Shown in pieces: positions 15,075 through 21,955 of a stretch of 41,731 nucleotides of DNA. Below the pieces are notes generated by a model. That model saw only the letters and a list, made by a program, of their open reading frames with translations. It was not told the DNA's origin and did no database searches. Source of the DNA: Nitrospira sp. (lineage in GTDB: Bacteria; Nitrospirota; Nitrospiria; Nitrospirales; UBA8639); NCBI GenBank assembly GCA_028819435.1, contig JAPPLK010000054.1:1-41731 (forward strand), given 5' to 3'. Position numbers and translations under genes: made by a program. How positions within the stretch are numbered: the first letter of the stretch is position 1; the number at the start of each line of letters is the position of its first letter.

Positions 15075-15332
15075 TCATTCCAACGGTTCGATGGGATTCG
15101 GCGCCTCTTTCCTACGGCACCTTTCCCAGTTATCCAAAAGTTCGTCTTTATGTAGCTCGTACCACTCTATCACATGTCGAAGTGCTCGTTTGGGAAATTG
15201 TCCCTCCACAACACCCGTGTGGATGTGAACAATTATCTCATACTCGCCATACTTCGCATGAAAATGCGCGGGAACGTGATCATCCCAAAACATGGCGATG
15301 ACAATTCCGAGAAATCTACTGATAACCGGCAT
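15075..15332 (-). CDS. DUF4160 domain protein
   Basis: An 85-residue protein: M-P-V-I-S-R-F-L-G-I-V-I-A-M-F-W-D-D-H-V-P-A-H-F-H-A-K-Y-G-E-Y-E. The histidine-rich H-x-P-x-H-F-H element and the following strand are characteristic of DUF4160. It ends W-E-R-C-R-R-K-E-A-P-N-P-I-E-P-L. It is upstream of, and coupled to, the DUF2442 gene. A role as toxin of the pair is a working hypothesis. Confidence 0.85.
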   Translation of the reverse strand: MPVISRFLGIVIAMFWDDHVPAHFHAKYGEYEIIVHIHTGVVEGQFPKRALRHVIEWYELHKDELLDNWERCRRKEAPNPIEPLE

Positions 15333-15364
15333 GTTGTTTTCTATGCATCATCGTCTAAAGCGTT

Positions 15365-15420
15365 GTAGGTTGGATTAGCCCTTCGACTACGCTCAGGACA
15401 GGCGTAGCGTAATCCAACAA
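15365..15420. repeat. TAATCC-type dispersed inverted repeat
   Basis: TGTAGGTTGGATTA and TAATCCAACA form outer arms around a CCCTTCGACTACGCTCAGGA segment. The same ingredients recur at 15437-15485, 18715-18745, 20833-20898 and in part at 29294-29330. Confidence 0.65.
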
Positions 15421-15436
15421 TTGTATGATTGGTGAT

Positions 15437-15485
15437 CGTCCTGAACGAAGTAAGGGTGTCGGGTTACGCATTGCAACCCAACCCA
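15437..15485. repeat. Second TAATCC/GGGTTACGC-type repeat unit
   Basis: The segment begins TCGTCCTGAACGAAGTAAGG, continues with GTGTCGGGTTACGCATTGC and ends AACCCAACCC. It is close to the unit at 18715-18745, which shares GGGTGTCGGGTTACGC. Confidence 0.55.
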
Positions 15486-15503
15486 CACCACTAATTAAGC
15501 CAA

Positions 15504-15908
15504 CTACCTGTTGCATAGACGAGTGCCTGAATCCAGCACCGGTGCTATATTGATTTTAGTAGGACCACCCATAAGTTTGATGGCTTTCTCAACAGGGACG
15601 CCTTCGACTCTAGCAGCCTCTTCTGCTATTTTGTGGAACTCAGGATCATCTAGCCATATTTCTTCAATGTTGGAAAATCCGTGCTTCTCTGCTACTCCTT
15701 TGGCTATGCCATTCAATGCGTATGTTTTTTCTTCAGATTTGAATACTACAGCACCACGTCCAATTGGTAGACATTCGACTATGCCAGAAGATACAGACAG
15801 AGGCCATTTCGTCCCAAATTGTTGCTTGGAAATTTTTTGTTGATTCTCTGCATGCGCAACTAACGGCAACATGAGCATGAATGCTGTAACGGTGTAGAAT
15901 TTTTTCAT
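15504..15908 (-). CDS. YebY/DUF2511-like periplasmic protein
   Basis: A 134-residue protein with a clear Sec signal peptide (M-K-K-F-Y-T-V-T-A-F-M-L-M-L-P-L-V-A-H-A) and a mature part containing I-S-K-Q-Q-F-G-T-K-W-P-L-S-V-S-S-G-I-V-E-C and K-T-Y-A-L-N-G-I-A-K-G, the signature of DUF2511/YebY proteins. An AAAGGACAAAAC site precedes ATG 15906-15908. Two cysteines in the mature region could form a disulfide. Function not established; its codon use and lower GC fit the surrounding accessory zone. Confidence 0.8.
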   Translation of the reverse strand: MKKFYTVTAFMLMLPLVAHAENQQKISKQQFGTKWPLSVSSGIVECLPIGRGAVVFKSEEKTYALNGIAKGVAEKHGFSNIEEIWLDDPEFHKIAEEAARVEGVPVEKAIKLMGGPTKINIAPVLDSGTRLCNR

Positions 15909-15961
15909 GTTTTGTCCTTTTGGGCGAAATCTGTTCAGACTTAACCATTGTTCCGCGATAC

Positions 15962-16168
15962 TTACAAGTCAGATTCTTCAATGCTCGCGACTTTCATCAA
16001 ATGTCTTTGTAGCCCTGTTTTCAAAGGCTTGTCTGCATGCACTGGAACTGAAACGCGAGCACTAAGGCCTGGCTTGGCATAGATATGATGGCTTCCGCTA
16101 ATTCGCTTAAGTTCCCATCCTTTGTCTTCAAGAAGACGGCATAGTGTTTTGCCGCTGATAATCTTCAA
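15962..16168 (-). CDS. HicA-type toxin
   Basis: A 68-residue double-stranded-RNA-binding-fold mRNA interferase. It has the HicA pattern S-G-K-T-L-C-R-L-L-E-D-K-G-W-E-L-K-R-I-S-G-S-H-H-I-Y, with the catalytic histidine in G-S-H-H (27-28), then V-S-V-P-V-H-A-D-K-P-L-K-T-G-L. The ATG overlaps the HicB stop codon by four bases. Length is normal. Confidence 0.92.
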   Translation of the reverse strand: MKIISGKTLCRLLEDKGWELKRISGSHHIYAKPGLSARVSVPVHADKPLKTGLQRHLMKVASIEESDL

Positions 16169-16368
16169 ACGGCTATCTCCATAACTTTGTCTTTTGGAGA
16201 TACTTCAATGTTTTGAACATCCACGGACAAGCAACCTTCAACAGCTTCGTATAAGTTACTCAATAGTTCATCAAAAGTATCCCCTTGTGTTGCACAACCA
16301 GGAATAGCCGGCACTTCACCCCAGTACCCGCCTTCTTTTGCTTCATGGATTATGACCTTAAGTTTCAT
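16165..16368 (-). CDS. HicB-type antitoxin
   Basis: A 67-residue HicB with the partial RNase H-like fold: M-K-L-K-V-I-I-H-E-A-K-E-G-G-Y-W-G-E-V-P-A-I-P-G-C-A-T-Q-G-D-T. The E-x-P-x-I-P-G-C-x-T-x-G-x-T core is diagnostic. AGAGGAGG precedes ATG 16366-16368; the longer open frame upstream reads through a repeat and is not coding. No separate C-terminal DNA-binding domain is visible, so this is the short form. Confidence 0.92.
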   Translation of the reverse strand: MKLKVIIHEAKEGGYWGEVPAIPGCATQGDTFDELLSNLYEAVEGCLSVDVQNIEVSPKDKVMEIAV

Positions 16369-16380
16369 AACACCTCCTCT

Positions 16381-16401
16381 AGCAATCAGCAGATTGCTGA
16401 T
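16381..16401 (-). promoter_or_regulatory. Candidate operator upstream of hicBA
   Basis: Overlapping inverted repeats: AGCAATC (16381-16387) with GATTGCT (16392-16398), and ATCAGCA (16385-16391) with TGCTGAT (16395-16401). They lie just upstream of the HicB ribosome site and may bind the HicAB complex. No -10/-35 was assigned. Confidence 0.45.
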
Positions 16402-16444
16402 AACCGATTCACAATGGCTGAACGTCCAACAATTGTTCCATCTC

Positions 16445-16475
16445 CTTGAATTTTCCCAAAACCAACTGTAGCGTG
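16445..16475. repeat. 31-bp direct repeat, left copy (flanks NTPase/nuclease cassette)
   Basis: Begins CTTGAATTTTCCCAAAACCA and ends CTGTAGCGTG. It matches 19178-19208 in the same orientation at 29 of 31 positions, with weaker similarity beyond. Between the copies lie only the KAP NTPase gene and the PD-(D/E)XK-like gene. Confidence 0.8.
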
Positions 16476-16516
16476 CCCCCAAAGCCAACGCAAGAAAGGG
16501 CCTCTTGGAATTCGGA

Positions 16517-18655
16517 TCAGTCGTTTGAGATGGGGTGCTGCCTACTCGCATATTTTTGGACAAGGTTAAAAAGTGATTCGGCGTCATCAGGCGACATCTT
16601 CAGGCTTTCTGTAATCCATGGCTTCAGGTCTTCGAACTGCTTGGACAGGCTTTCAATCCTCTCTCTCAACACCGCATCGCTTTCATAGAGGTCAACGAGT
16701 CGATTCCATTGCAGGTCTGTAGATCGGTGAACTGCACGGTCGCCCAACAAGCCACTATTACCCTCCGTCTGAACAGATCGAAGGAGAGCAAAGGTCAGTT
16801 TGGGCGAATCGTTAATATCAAGCGAGTTTTCCAATGGATCCAGGTTGTTCTTGGCAAATTCAAATACCTCTGCCAAATTTCGGTCTTTGGCAAGATCGTC
16901 AACAGACGCAGAACGAATTTCGTCACGCAACCTTCTCCTGAACTCGTCTAGTCCCGTCTGTGACTCAAGGCGACGAACCAAATCGATCTTGGAAGAGAAC
17001 CATGGCAACTTGGGAAGAATGCGCTGAACAGCATCTTTAACCGCGTCGGGACCATTTAGCAAATCCAGAAGGATACGGATAACGGACCAGACAATCATCC
17101 TTGCTTCATGCCATGCAACATTGTTTACAGGAAGATCCGGCAATAGATTCAAGAGCACGATGATCCCTGGATTCACATGTTCCAAAGCGAACCGATCTCT
17201 GAATTCTTTCAGATAAAAAATAACGTACTGCCATCGCATCGGAGCAAGCGAACGAATGAATTTCTCCAGAGCCTCATAATCAGCCATCAATGCGAAGGCT
17301 CGCTCTGCGTCAGCAAAAACTAGCAAATCATGACCCACCACACGTTCCAGATAGAATCGCAGGTAGCATTCATGGCCCACACGGCGCTCTTTAAGTTGTT
17401 CGCTCACCAATTGTTGATATCGATCACCTAGTTCAGTGTCACGTATGTGATGCCAAGCAACGGGAAAAAGGCGGTGAAACATGCCTTTAACTACTCCGTC
17501 GCGAGGTTTGGCCGCTTCGATTAGTGCTTCGATCTGCTTTTTCCGATGTACATGCGGTTCGACCGCGGGGTTCCTATATCTCTCAACGAACTCGTCGGCA
17601 ATTCTTGAGTTACTAAGAGATGAGGCGGTTGCGGTGAGGCCATCGATTGCGCCGGGAAGGAGATTGAAGACATCGGGTAGGAATATCCGAACTGCTTCAA
17701 GCCCTAGCACATCAGCTAGTGCTACCTGACCGTTGAGGCCAGCTACTGTCCCTCTGATAGCAGCGGCGTAGCGGCGAACATCTCGGATGTTGTGAATAAG
17801 TGGACCGACGAGATCTGGATAAACATCCTCCCATACTTTCTTGTCGAACGGACCAGGATTTTCTATACCGTCGAGGGCGTCTTTAATCGCGGCGTTAATT
17901 TGTTCGTGGAGAAGATGGCGAGGCACTTTCGGGAGGTCGAACGGCAGTTGAAGAATTTTCTCCAGATAGTCACGTCCAGAAAACCCTTGTTCATCAAGTG
18001 CCTGCTCGACCAGAATCCGATCACAGACTATGATATAGATGAGGTTCGGAAAGCTCGCCGTCAGCCGTACCAGCTTGAAGATGTCACGGATTTCGGATCT
18101 CGACAATCGATCGACGTCGTCGAGCACAACGACAATCGGTTTATCAAGATCTTCAATAGCCTTTCTGACCCTGTCACGACACTCGACAATCCCCTCTTTC
18201 TGACGCTGAAAAAGTTTGTAAAGGAGTTTCATTGTCATGGAAAGTCGCTCCGTCCATGGACCGACAATAGGTACCCAAGCCGTTCCAGACAACATCTCGC
18301 TAAAATTTTCCAGAGATTATCCTATCTCCACAAGATCAGCGCGAATCTTGAATTGGGCAGTGAGTTCAGCGAAAAACCGTTTAACAAGCTGCTCCGTACC
18401 ACTGAACATCCACGGGTTGAAGTCGAGAATAGGAATACCAGCCTGCTTGAACTCTGTCTTAGCAAGATTGATAAACGAGGTCTTGCCTGACCCCCATGGT
18501 CCAAAAACCCCGACGGCGACGCCCTCGCTCACATCTAGTTCGAGAACCTGCCGGGAGAAAGACTTGGCCGTGTCCAGTCTGCCTAGGACATCGCATTTAG
18601 GTTCTTGAATTGGATTGTCGCCGGGAATTGAAACAGGTTTCTTATCGGGGCTCAT
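16517..18655 (-). pseudogene. KAP-family P-loop NTPase with in-frame stop codon
   Basis: A single reading frame of 712 codons runs from ATG 18653-18655 to 16517 and is broken once by TAA at 18317-18319 (codon 113). No frameshift is involved: seven in-frame codons (S-L-E-N-F-S-E) link the stop to the next Met. Before the stop lies Walker A G-P-W-G-S-G-K-T-S with F-N-P-W-M-F-S-G, a KAP hallmark. After it are Walker B I-V-V-V-L-D-D-V-D-R-L-S and P-N-L-I-Y-I-I-V-C-D. KAP NTPases are large, often membrane-linked P-loop proteins found in mobile or defence contexts. The usual KAP membrane insert is not obvious here. It may be a recent pseudogene, a readthrough gene or a sequencing error. Confidence 0.82.
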
Positions 18656-18714
18656 GTTGGCACGACCCTTTCGATCGACGCGATTTCTTTACCCCAAAAA
18701 CCCATAGAATGCGT

Positions 18715-18745
18715 AGTGAGGGTGTCGGGTTACGCTTTGCTAACC
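18715..18745. repeat. GGGTTACGC dispersed repeat overlapping a gene end
   Basis: GTGAGGGTGTCGGGTTACGC, then TTTGCTAACC. It shares GGGTGTCGGGTTACGC with 15452-15467 and overlaps the last codons of the PD-(D/E)XK-like gene, whose stop codon falls inside the repeat. The true C-terminus of that gene may therefore have been altered. Confidence 0.55.
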
Positions 18746-19173
18746 AGATCTACATCACTCATTTGTTCATCTCCACGACCTATTCTATGCCACGCTTCTC
18801 TGAATTGTGGTGCGTCATAAGCGGTTGGTTGAAGCCAATACGAAATTTTTCCATTTCTCTCGCCACGATGCGCTAGAGACCTGACTTCTTTTGGAAACAT
18901 CACAAAAACATTTGGCTCCTTAGCTACATTGTTTACTATAATCCAAAAATCACCCATTACCTTCTCGATACTGTTGCCAAGAGGAACAGGATTTCTTTTC
19001 GATAACGATTTAACTTGGACACCAATGAAACGGGTATTGCTTTTGTTATAGGCAATAATATCTATACCGCGAGCATTGCGTGCCGTAGGCATAACATTCC
19101 ACCCCATGCACGACAACTTATAGCATGTGTAATACATGCCCATATTTCCTATGATTTGTGGGTTAAGATTCAT
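18730..19173 (-). CDS. PD-(D/E)XK nuclease-like protein
   Basis: A 147-residue protein beginning M-N-L-N-P-Q-I-I-G-N-M-G-M-Y-Y-T-C-Y-K-L. The segment A-R-G-I-D-I-I-A-Y-N-K-S-N-T-R-F-I-G-V-Q-V-K-S fits the core of PD-(D/E)XK nucleases (Asp, then Q-x-K on the next strand), as in Mrr- or resolvase-like families. The start chosen is ATG 19171-19173; a longer frame reads back through the 31-bp repeat. It is directly upstream of the KAP NTPase on the same strand and could form a functional pair with it. The exact family is not recognised; activity is inferred from the motif. Confidence 0.65.
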   Translation of the reverse strand: MNLNPQIIGNMGMYYTCYKLSCMGWNVMPTARNARGIDIIAYNKSNTRFIGVQVKSLSKRNPVPLGNSIEKVMGDFWIIVNNVAKEPNVFVMFPKEVRSLAHRGERNGKISYWLQPTAYDAPQFREAWHRIGRGDEQMSDVDLVSKA

Positions 19174-19177
19174 CCTT

Positions 19178-19208
19178 CTTGAATTTTCCCCAAACCGACT
19201 GTAGCGTG
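19178..19208. repeat. 31-bp direct repeat, right copy
   Basis: Begins CTTGAATTTTCCCCAAACCG and ends CTGTAGCGTG; 29 of 31 positions equal the copy at 16445-16475. It lies in the short gap between two divergent genes (18730-19173 and 19250-20011). Confidence 0.8.
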
Positions 19209-19249
19209 TCTCAAACGGGAGCCCAAGAACAGGGGCACGTGGTGCGGGC

Positions 19250-20011
19250 ATGCTTGAATCTTCGTTTATTTTTCTCAAGGGCATCGGAGAGACCACGGAA
19301 CGGCGGCTGTGGGACGATGGTATCACCCATTGGCGGCAATTCCTTAAGACTACCACCGCCCTGGGTATCGGTCCGGCACGAAAAGCGCTTTATGATCGTG
19401 AAGTTGAACGAGCCTTGGAGGATTTGCGACGCGCGCAATGGCGCAAGGTGGCCGGACGATTCAAAGCAGCCGATCATTGGCGATTGGTTGAAGCCTTTCG
19501 CGAAAGAACGGTCTTTCTGGACATTGAAACCAACGGCTACCCTGCCGGAGAAGGCGAAATTACCATGGTCGGCTTGTACGGTCATCACACGATGACCACG
19601 CTGGTTCGCCATCAAAACCTGACTTTGGATCGCTTGCAGGAGGAACTGTCCAACTATGACCTGATCGTCACGTTTTTCGGATCGGGGTTCGACCTGCCGT
19701 ATTTGCGAGCCAGCTACCCCCGTTTGGATCTCTCTCATGCCCATTTTGACCTGTGTTTCGCCGCCAGGCGCTTGGGGCTACGAGGCGGGTTGAAGCATAT
19801 CGAAGCAAAACTCGGGCTGTCTCGCTCCGACGATGTACAAGGGCTGAATGGCTGGGATGCCGTCAATCTGTGGCATGCCTGGCAAGCCGGAGATGAGCGG
19901 GCCGGCGAAACCCTGCTTCAATACAACGAAGCGGACGTCCGCAATCTCGAGCCGCTTACCGAATATCTGTATCAAGCCCTTCGGGAACGGCACGGACCAG
20001 GCGGCGATTGA
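19250..20011 (+). CDS. RNase H-fold 3'-5' exonuclease (YprB/RNase_H_2-like)
   Basis: A 253-residue protein with an N-terminal helix-hairpin-helix-like segment (F-L-K-G-I-G-E-T-T-E-R-R-L-W-D-D-G-I) and a DEDD-type exonuclease fold. Visible metal-site elements are D-I-E (91-93), F-G-S-G-F-D-L-P-Y-L (Asp148), D-L with L-K-H-I-E-A-K-L-G after Asp167, and Y-N-E-A-D-V (225-230, Asp229). The family (YprB/PF13482-like) acts on nucleic acids, but the natural substrate is unclear. Its stop is two bases before the PP2C gene start, so the two are probably coupled. Confidence 0.85.
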   Translation: MLESSFIFLKGIGETTERRLWDDGITHWRQFLKTTTALGIGPARKALYDREVERALEDLRRAQWRKVAGRFKAADHWRLVEAFRERTVFLDIETNGYPAGEGEITMVGLYGHHTMTTLVRHQNLTLDRLQEELSNYDLIVTFFGSGFDLPYLRASYPRLDLSHAHFDLCFAARRLGLRGGLKHIEAKLGLSRSDDVQGLNGWDAVNLWHAWQAGDERAGETLLQYNEADVRNLEPLTEYLYQALRERHGPGGD

Positions 20012-20013
20012 TC

Positions 20014-20781
20014 ATGGACCGGACCGTACAATGGCATGGAGCCGGTGCCACACACACCGGACTTGTGCGACCCACGAACCAGGATGCGTTCCTGATCTCG
20101 AATGAACTGGGGTTATGGATAGTGGCCGACGGCATGGGCGGGTATGCGGGAGGCGACGTCGCCAGCAGAATAACCGTGGAAACCATCCATAACTACATCA
20201 CGGAACATGCCGGGCACCATTCAACAACCAAGGTGGACGAGATGCCTTCTCTTTTGCAGTCGGCGGTCGAGTACGCCAACGAAGCCGTTCTTGCCCATGC
20301 CGAAGCCAACCCTGAATTCGCCGGGATGGGAACGACTGTGGTCCTTTTCTTTCTGCCTGCCCCCTGTTCCCCTCTGGCGTGGGTCGCCCATGCCGGGGAC
20401 AGCCGTGCATATCTCATCAGGGATCAAGAGATTTCCGCATTGACCCGGGATCACACCGTGCTGGAAGAATACATACAGCAAGGACGACTACCGAAATCAA
20501 CGCCGGCCACTCATCCGCTCGGACATAAGCTTACTAGAGGAATTGGAGTCAATTCCACAATTGAAACAGATATTTCGGCAATGAAACTTCAACTTGAAGA
20601 TGAAATTATGCTGTTCAGCGACGGCCTGAACAAAATGTTGAATGACAAGCAGATTCTGAACACCCTCGTTACGATGCGCGAGGAAACACCGGAACACAAA
20701 TGCCGGACACTTATCGATCAAGCCAACGATCGTGGCGGAGTGGACAATACCACCGTGATCCTGATTGCAAGATCGCATTAA
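20014..20781 (+). CDS. PP2C-family protein serine/threonine phosphatase
   Basis: A 255-residue, metal-dependent phosphatase of the bacterial Stp/PrpC type. Motifs in order: R-P-T-N-Q-D-A-F, W-I-V-A-D-G-M-G-G-Y-A-G-G-D-V-A-S, G-M-G-T-T-V-V, H-A-G-D-S-R-A-Y-L, L-T-R-D-H-T, L-F-S-D-G-L and D-N-T-T-V-I-L-I, giving all metal-binding aspartates. I chose ATG 20014; a TTG at 20008 would overlap the exonuclease stop. It lacks membrane segments, so it is cytoplasmic. No partner kinase is in the window. Confidence 0.94.
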   Translation: MDRTVQWHGAGATHTGLVRPTNQDAFLISNELGLWIVADGMGGYAGGDVASRITVETIHNYITEHAGHHSTTKVDEMPSLLQSAVEYANEAVLAHAEANPEFAGMGTTVVLFFLPAPCSPLAWVAHAGDSRAYLIRDQEISALTRDHTVLEEYIQQGRLPKSTPATHPLGHKLTRGIGVNSTIETDISAMKLQLEDEIMLFSDGLNKMLNDKQILNTLVTMREETPEHKCRTLIDQANDRGGVDNTTVILIARSH

Positions 20782-20832
20782 CCCTTTCCTTACCAAAACG
20801 TATTTGATGATTTGGGACATACGCTGACATTG

Positions 20833-20898
20833 CCGGATTACGCCCTTCGACAAGCCTGTCCTGAGCTTGCCGAAGGGCTCAGGGGTAATCCGACCTAC
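20833..20898. repeat. TAATCC-type inverted repeat between convergent genes
   Basis: GCCGGATTACG and the matching GGTAATCCGACC are outer arms; nested inside are CCCTTCGACAAGCCTGTCCT and GAGCTTGCCGAAGGG. The strong hairpin sits between the PP2C gene (plus) and the ribE cluster (minus) and could serve as a two-way terminator. Confidence 0.65.
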
Positions 20899-20906
20899 CC
20901 CGATTC

Positions 20907-20945
20907 TCCCCCTCACCCTACCCTCTCCCGCCAAGGGCGAGAGTT
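20907..20945. repeat. GC-rich palindromic repeat, copy 4
   Basis: TCCCCCTCACCCTACCCTCT, then CCCGCCAAGGGCGAGAG. Same family as 2881-2938. It stops just before the end of the small membrane-protein gene at 20953. Confidence 0.65.
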
Positions 20946-20952
20946 TTATAAG

Positions 20953-21117
20953 TCAGTACTGCCCGCCCATAGGCTGGCACGTGATCCAGGTGGCGCAACT
21001 CCATTCGTAGAATTGCACGATCAGCCACAAGATCAAGGGGATGGTCACGGCCACAAGCATGGCAAAAAACAGGACGCGAAGGGGCACCGGAAGTTTTCTG
21101 ATCAGCGAGGGAACCAT
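20953..21117 (-). CDS. Small single-span membrane protein downstream of ribE
   Basis: A 54-residue frame starting M-V-P-S-L-I-R-K-L-P-V-P-L-R, then one hydrophobic span (V-L-F-F-A-M-L-V-A-V-T-I-P-L-I-L-W-L-I-V) and a tail with two cysteines (W-S-C-A-T-W-I-T-C-Q-P-M). The basic-then-hydrophobic layout predicts N-in topology. It begins 15 bases after the ribE stop on the same strand. Function unknown. It is below common length cut-offs and easily missed. Coding status rests on composition and spacing. Confidence 0.6.
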   Translation of the reverse strand: MVPSLIRKLPVPLRVLFFAMLVAVTIPLILWLIVQFYEWSCATWITCQPMGGQY

Positions 21118-21131
21118 CGTCTCTCGTTGCC

Positions 21132-21788
21132 CTACGTCAATCCTCGTTTTTGGAAATAGTCCCGGTCGATGACCGGAGCCGCTTTTTCCGGCAACTTGCC
21201 GCTATATTGAAGCAGCCGCTCGACGTATTTGCCGATCAGGTCCGACTCCAGGTTGACGGCATCCCCGGGCTGTTTGATGCCCAAGGTGGTGACCTTGGCC
21301 GTGTGTGGAATAATCGCCACGGACACCCCGTTTTCCGACACGCCGTTGATGGTCAGACTGACGCCATCGACGGTAATCGACCCCTTCGGGATACAATACC
21401 GCAAAATAGGCTCAGACACTTCCAGGGTCAGCAGCAACGTGTTGCCCGCTTGCGTTCGCTCCCGAAGGATACCTGTCCCGTCCACGTGCCCCGTCACGAG
21501 ATGTCCGCCCAGACGGTCATTCAGTTTCAACGCCCGCTCGAGATTTACCGCCGCACCCGCCGTGAGCGTACCCAACGTGGTTGCACCCAGGGTCTCGACG
21601 GAGACGTCAACGGAAAAATCCGTTTCACCAACCTCGGCAGCCGTCAGACAGGCTCCGGAAACGCTCACACTTTCACCAAGATGAAGATCCTTGAGAACCA
21701 TCCCAGCCAAAATCGACAACCGCGCACCGGCAAGGCCAGGCACCAGGGACTTGACCACCCCCATTTCTTCGACGATCCCGCTGAACAC
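21132..21788 (-). CDS. ribE: Riboflavin synthase alpha chain
   Basis: Converts two 6,7-dimethyl-8-ribityllumazine molecules into riboflavin. The 218-residue product has the two internally repeated lumazine-binding barrels: M-F-S-G-I-V-E-E-M-G with G-E-S-V-S-V-S-G-A-C-L-T in the first half, and H-V-D-G-T-G with G-S-I-T-V-D-G-V-S-L-T in the second. The start is GTG at 21786-21788, one base after the stop of an upstream small gene, which suggests coupling. No FMN riboswitch is seen upstream, and the other rib genes are not in the window. Confidence 0.96.
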   Translation of the reverse strand: MFSGIVEEMGVVKSLVPGLAGARLSILAGMVLKDLHLGESVSVSGACLTAAEVGETDFSVDVSVETLGATTLGTLTAGAAVNLERALKLNDRLGGHLVTGHVDGTGILRERTQAGNTLLLTLEVSEPILRYCIPKGSITVDGVSLTINGVSENGVSVAIIPHTAKVTTLGIKQPGDAVNLESDLIGKYVERLLQYSGKLPEKAAPVIDRDYFQKRGLT

Positions 21789-21789
21789 G

Positions 21790-21918
21790 CTATTTGTCCT
21801 TGTCGTTACTCAGAAAAACCATACGAAACACAAGGATAAACACCACGATCAAGACGACGACTCCCGCCGCGGCCAATACGCCAATAACGACGTCGCCCGT
21901 TGTCATCGCTTCTTCCAT
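21790..21918 (-). CDS. Very small membrane protein between the MFS gene and ribE
   Basis: A 42-residue frame: M-E-E-A-M-T-T-G-D-V-V-I-G-V-L-A-A-A-G-V and then V-V-L-I-V-V-F-I-L-V-F-R-M, followed by a charged end (S-N-D-K-D-K). One transmembrane helix is clear. An AAAGGA site lies nine bases before ATG 21916-21918, and the stop is one base from the ribE start. The arrangement indicates a translated, operon-embedded gene. Function unknown. A second ATG four codons in is also possible. Confidence 0.6.
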   Translation of the reverse strand: MEEAMTTGDVVIGVLAAAGVVVLIVVFILVFRMVFLSNDKDK

Positions 21919-21955
21919 GCCCGGTTATCCTTTCCGTCGAGTCCCGGTGCTCTCG

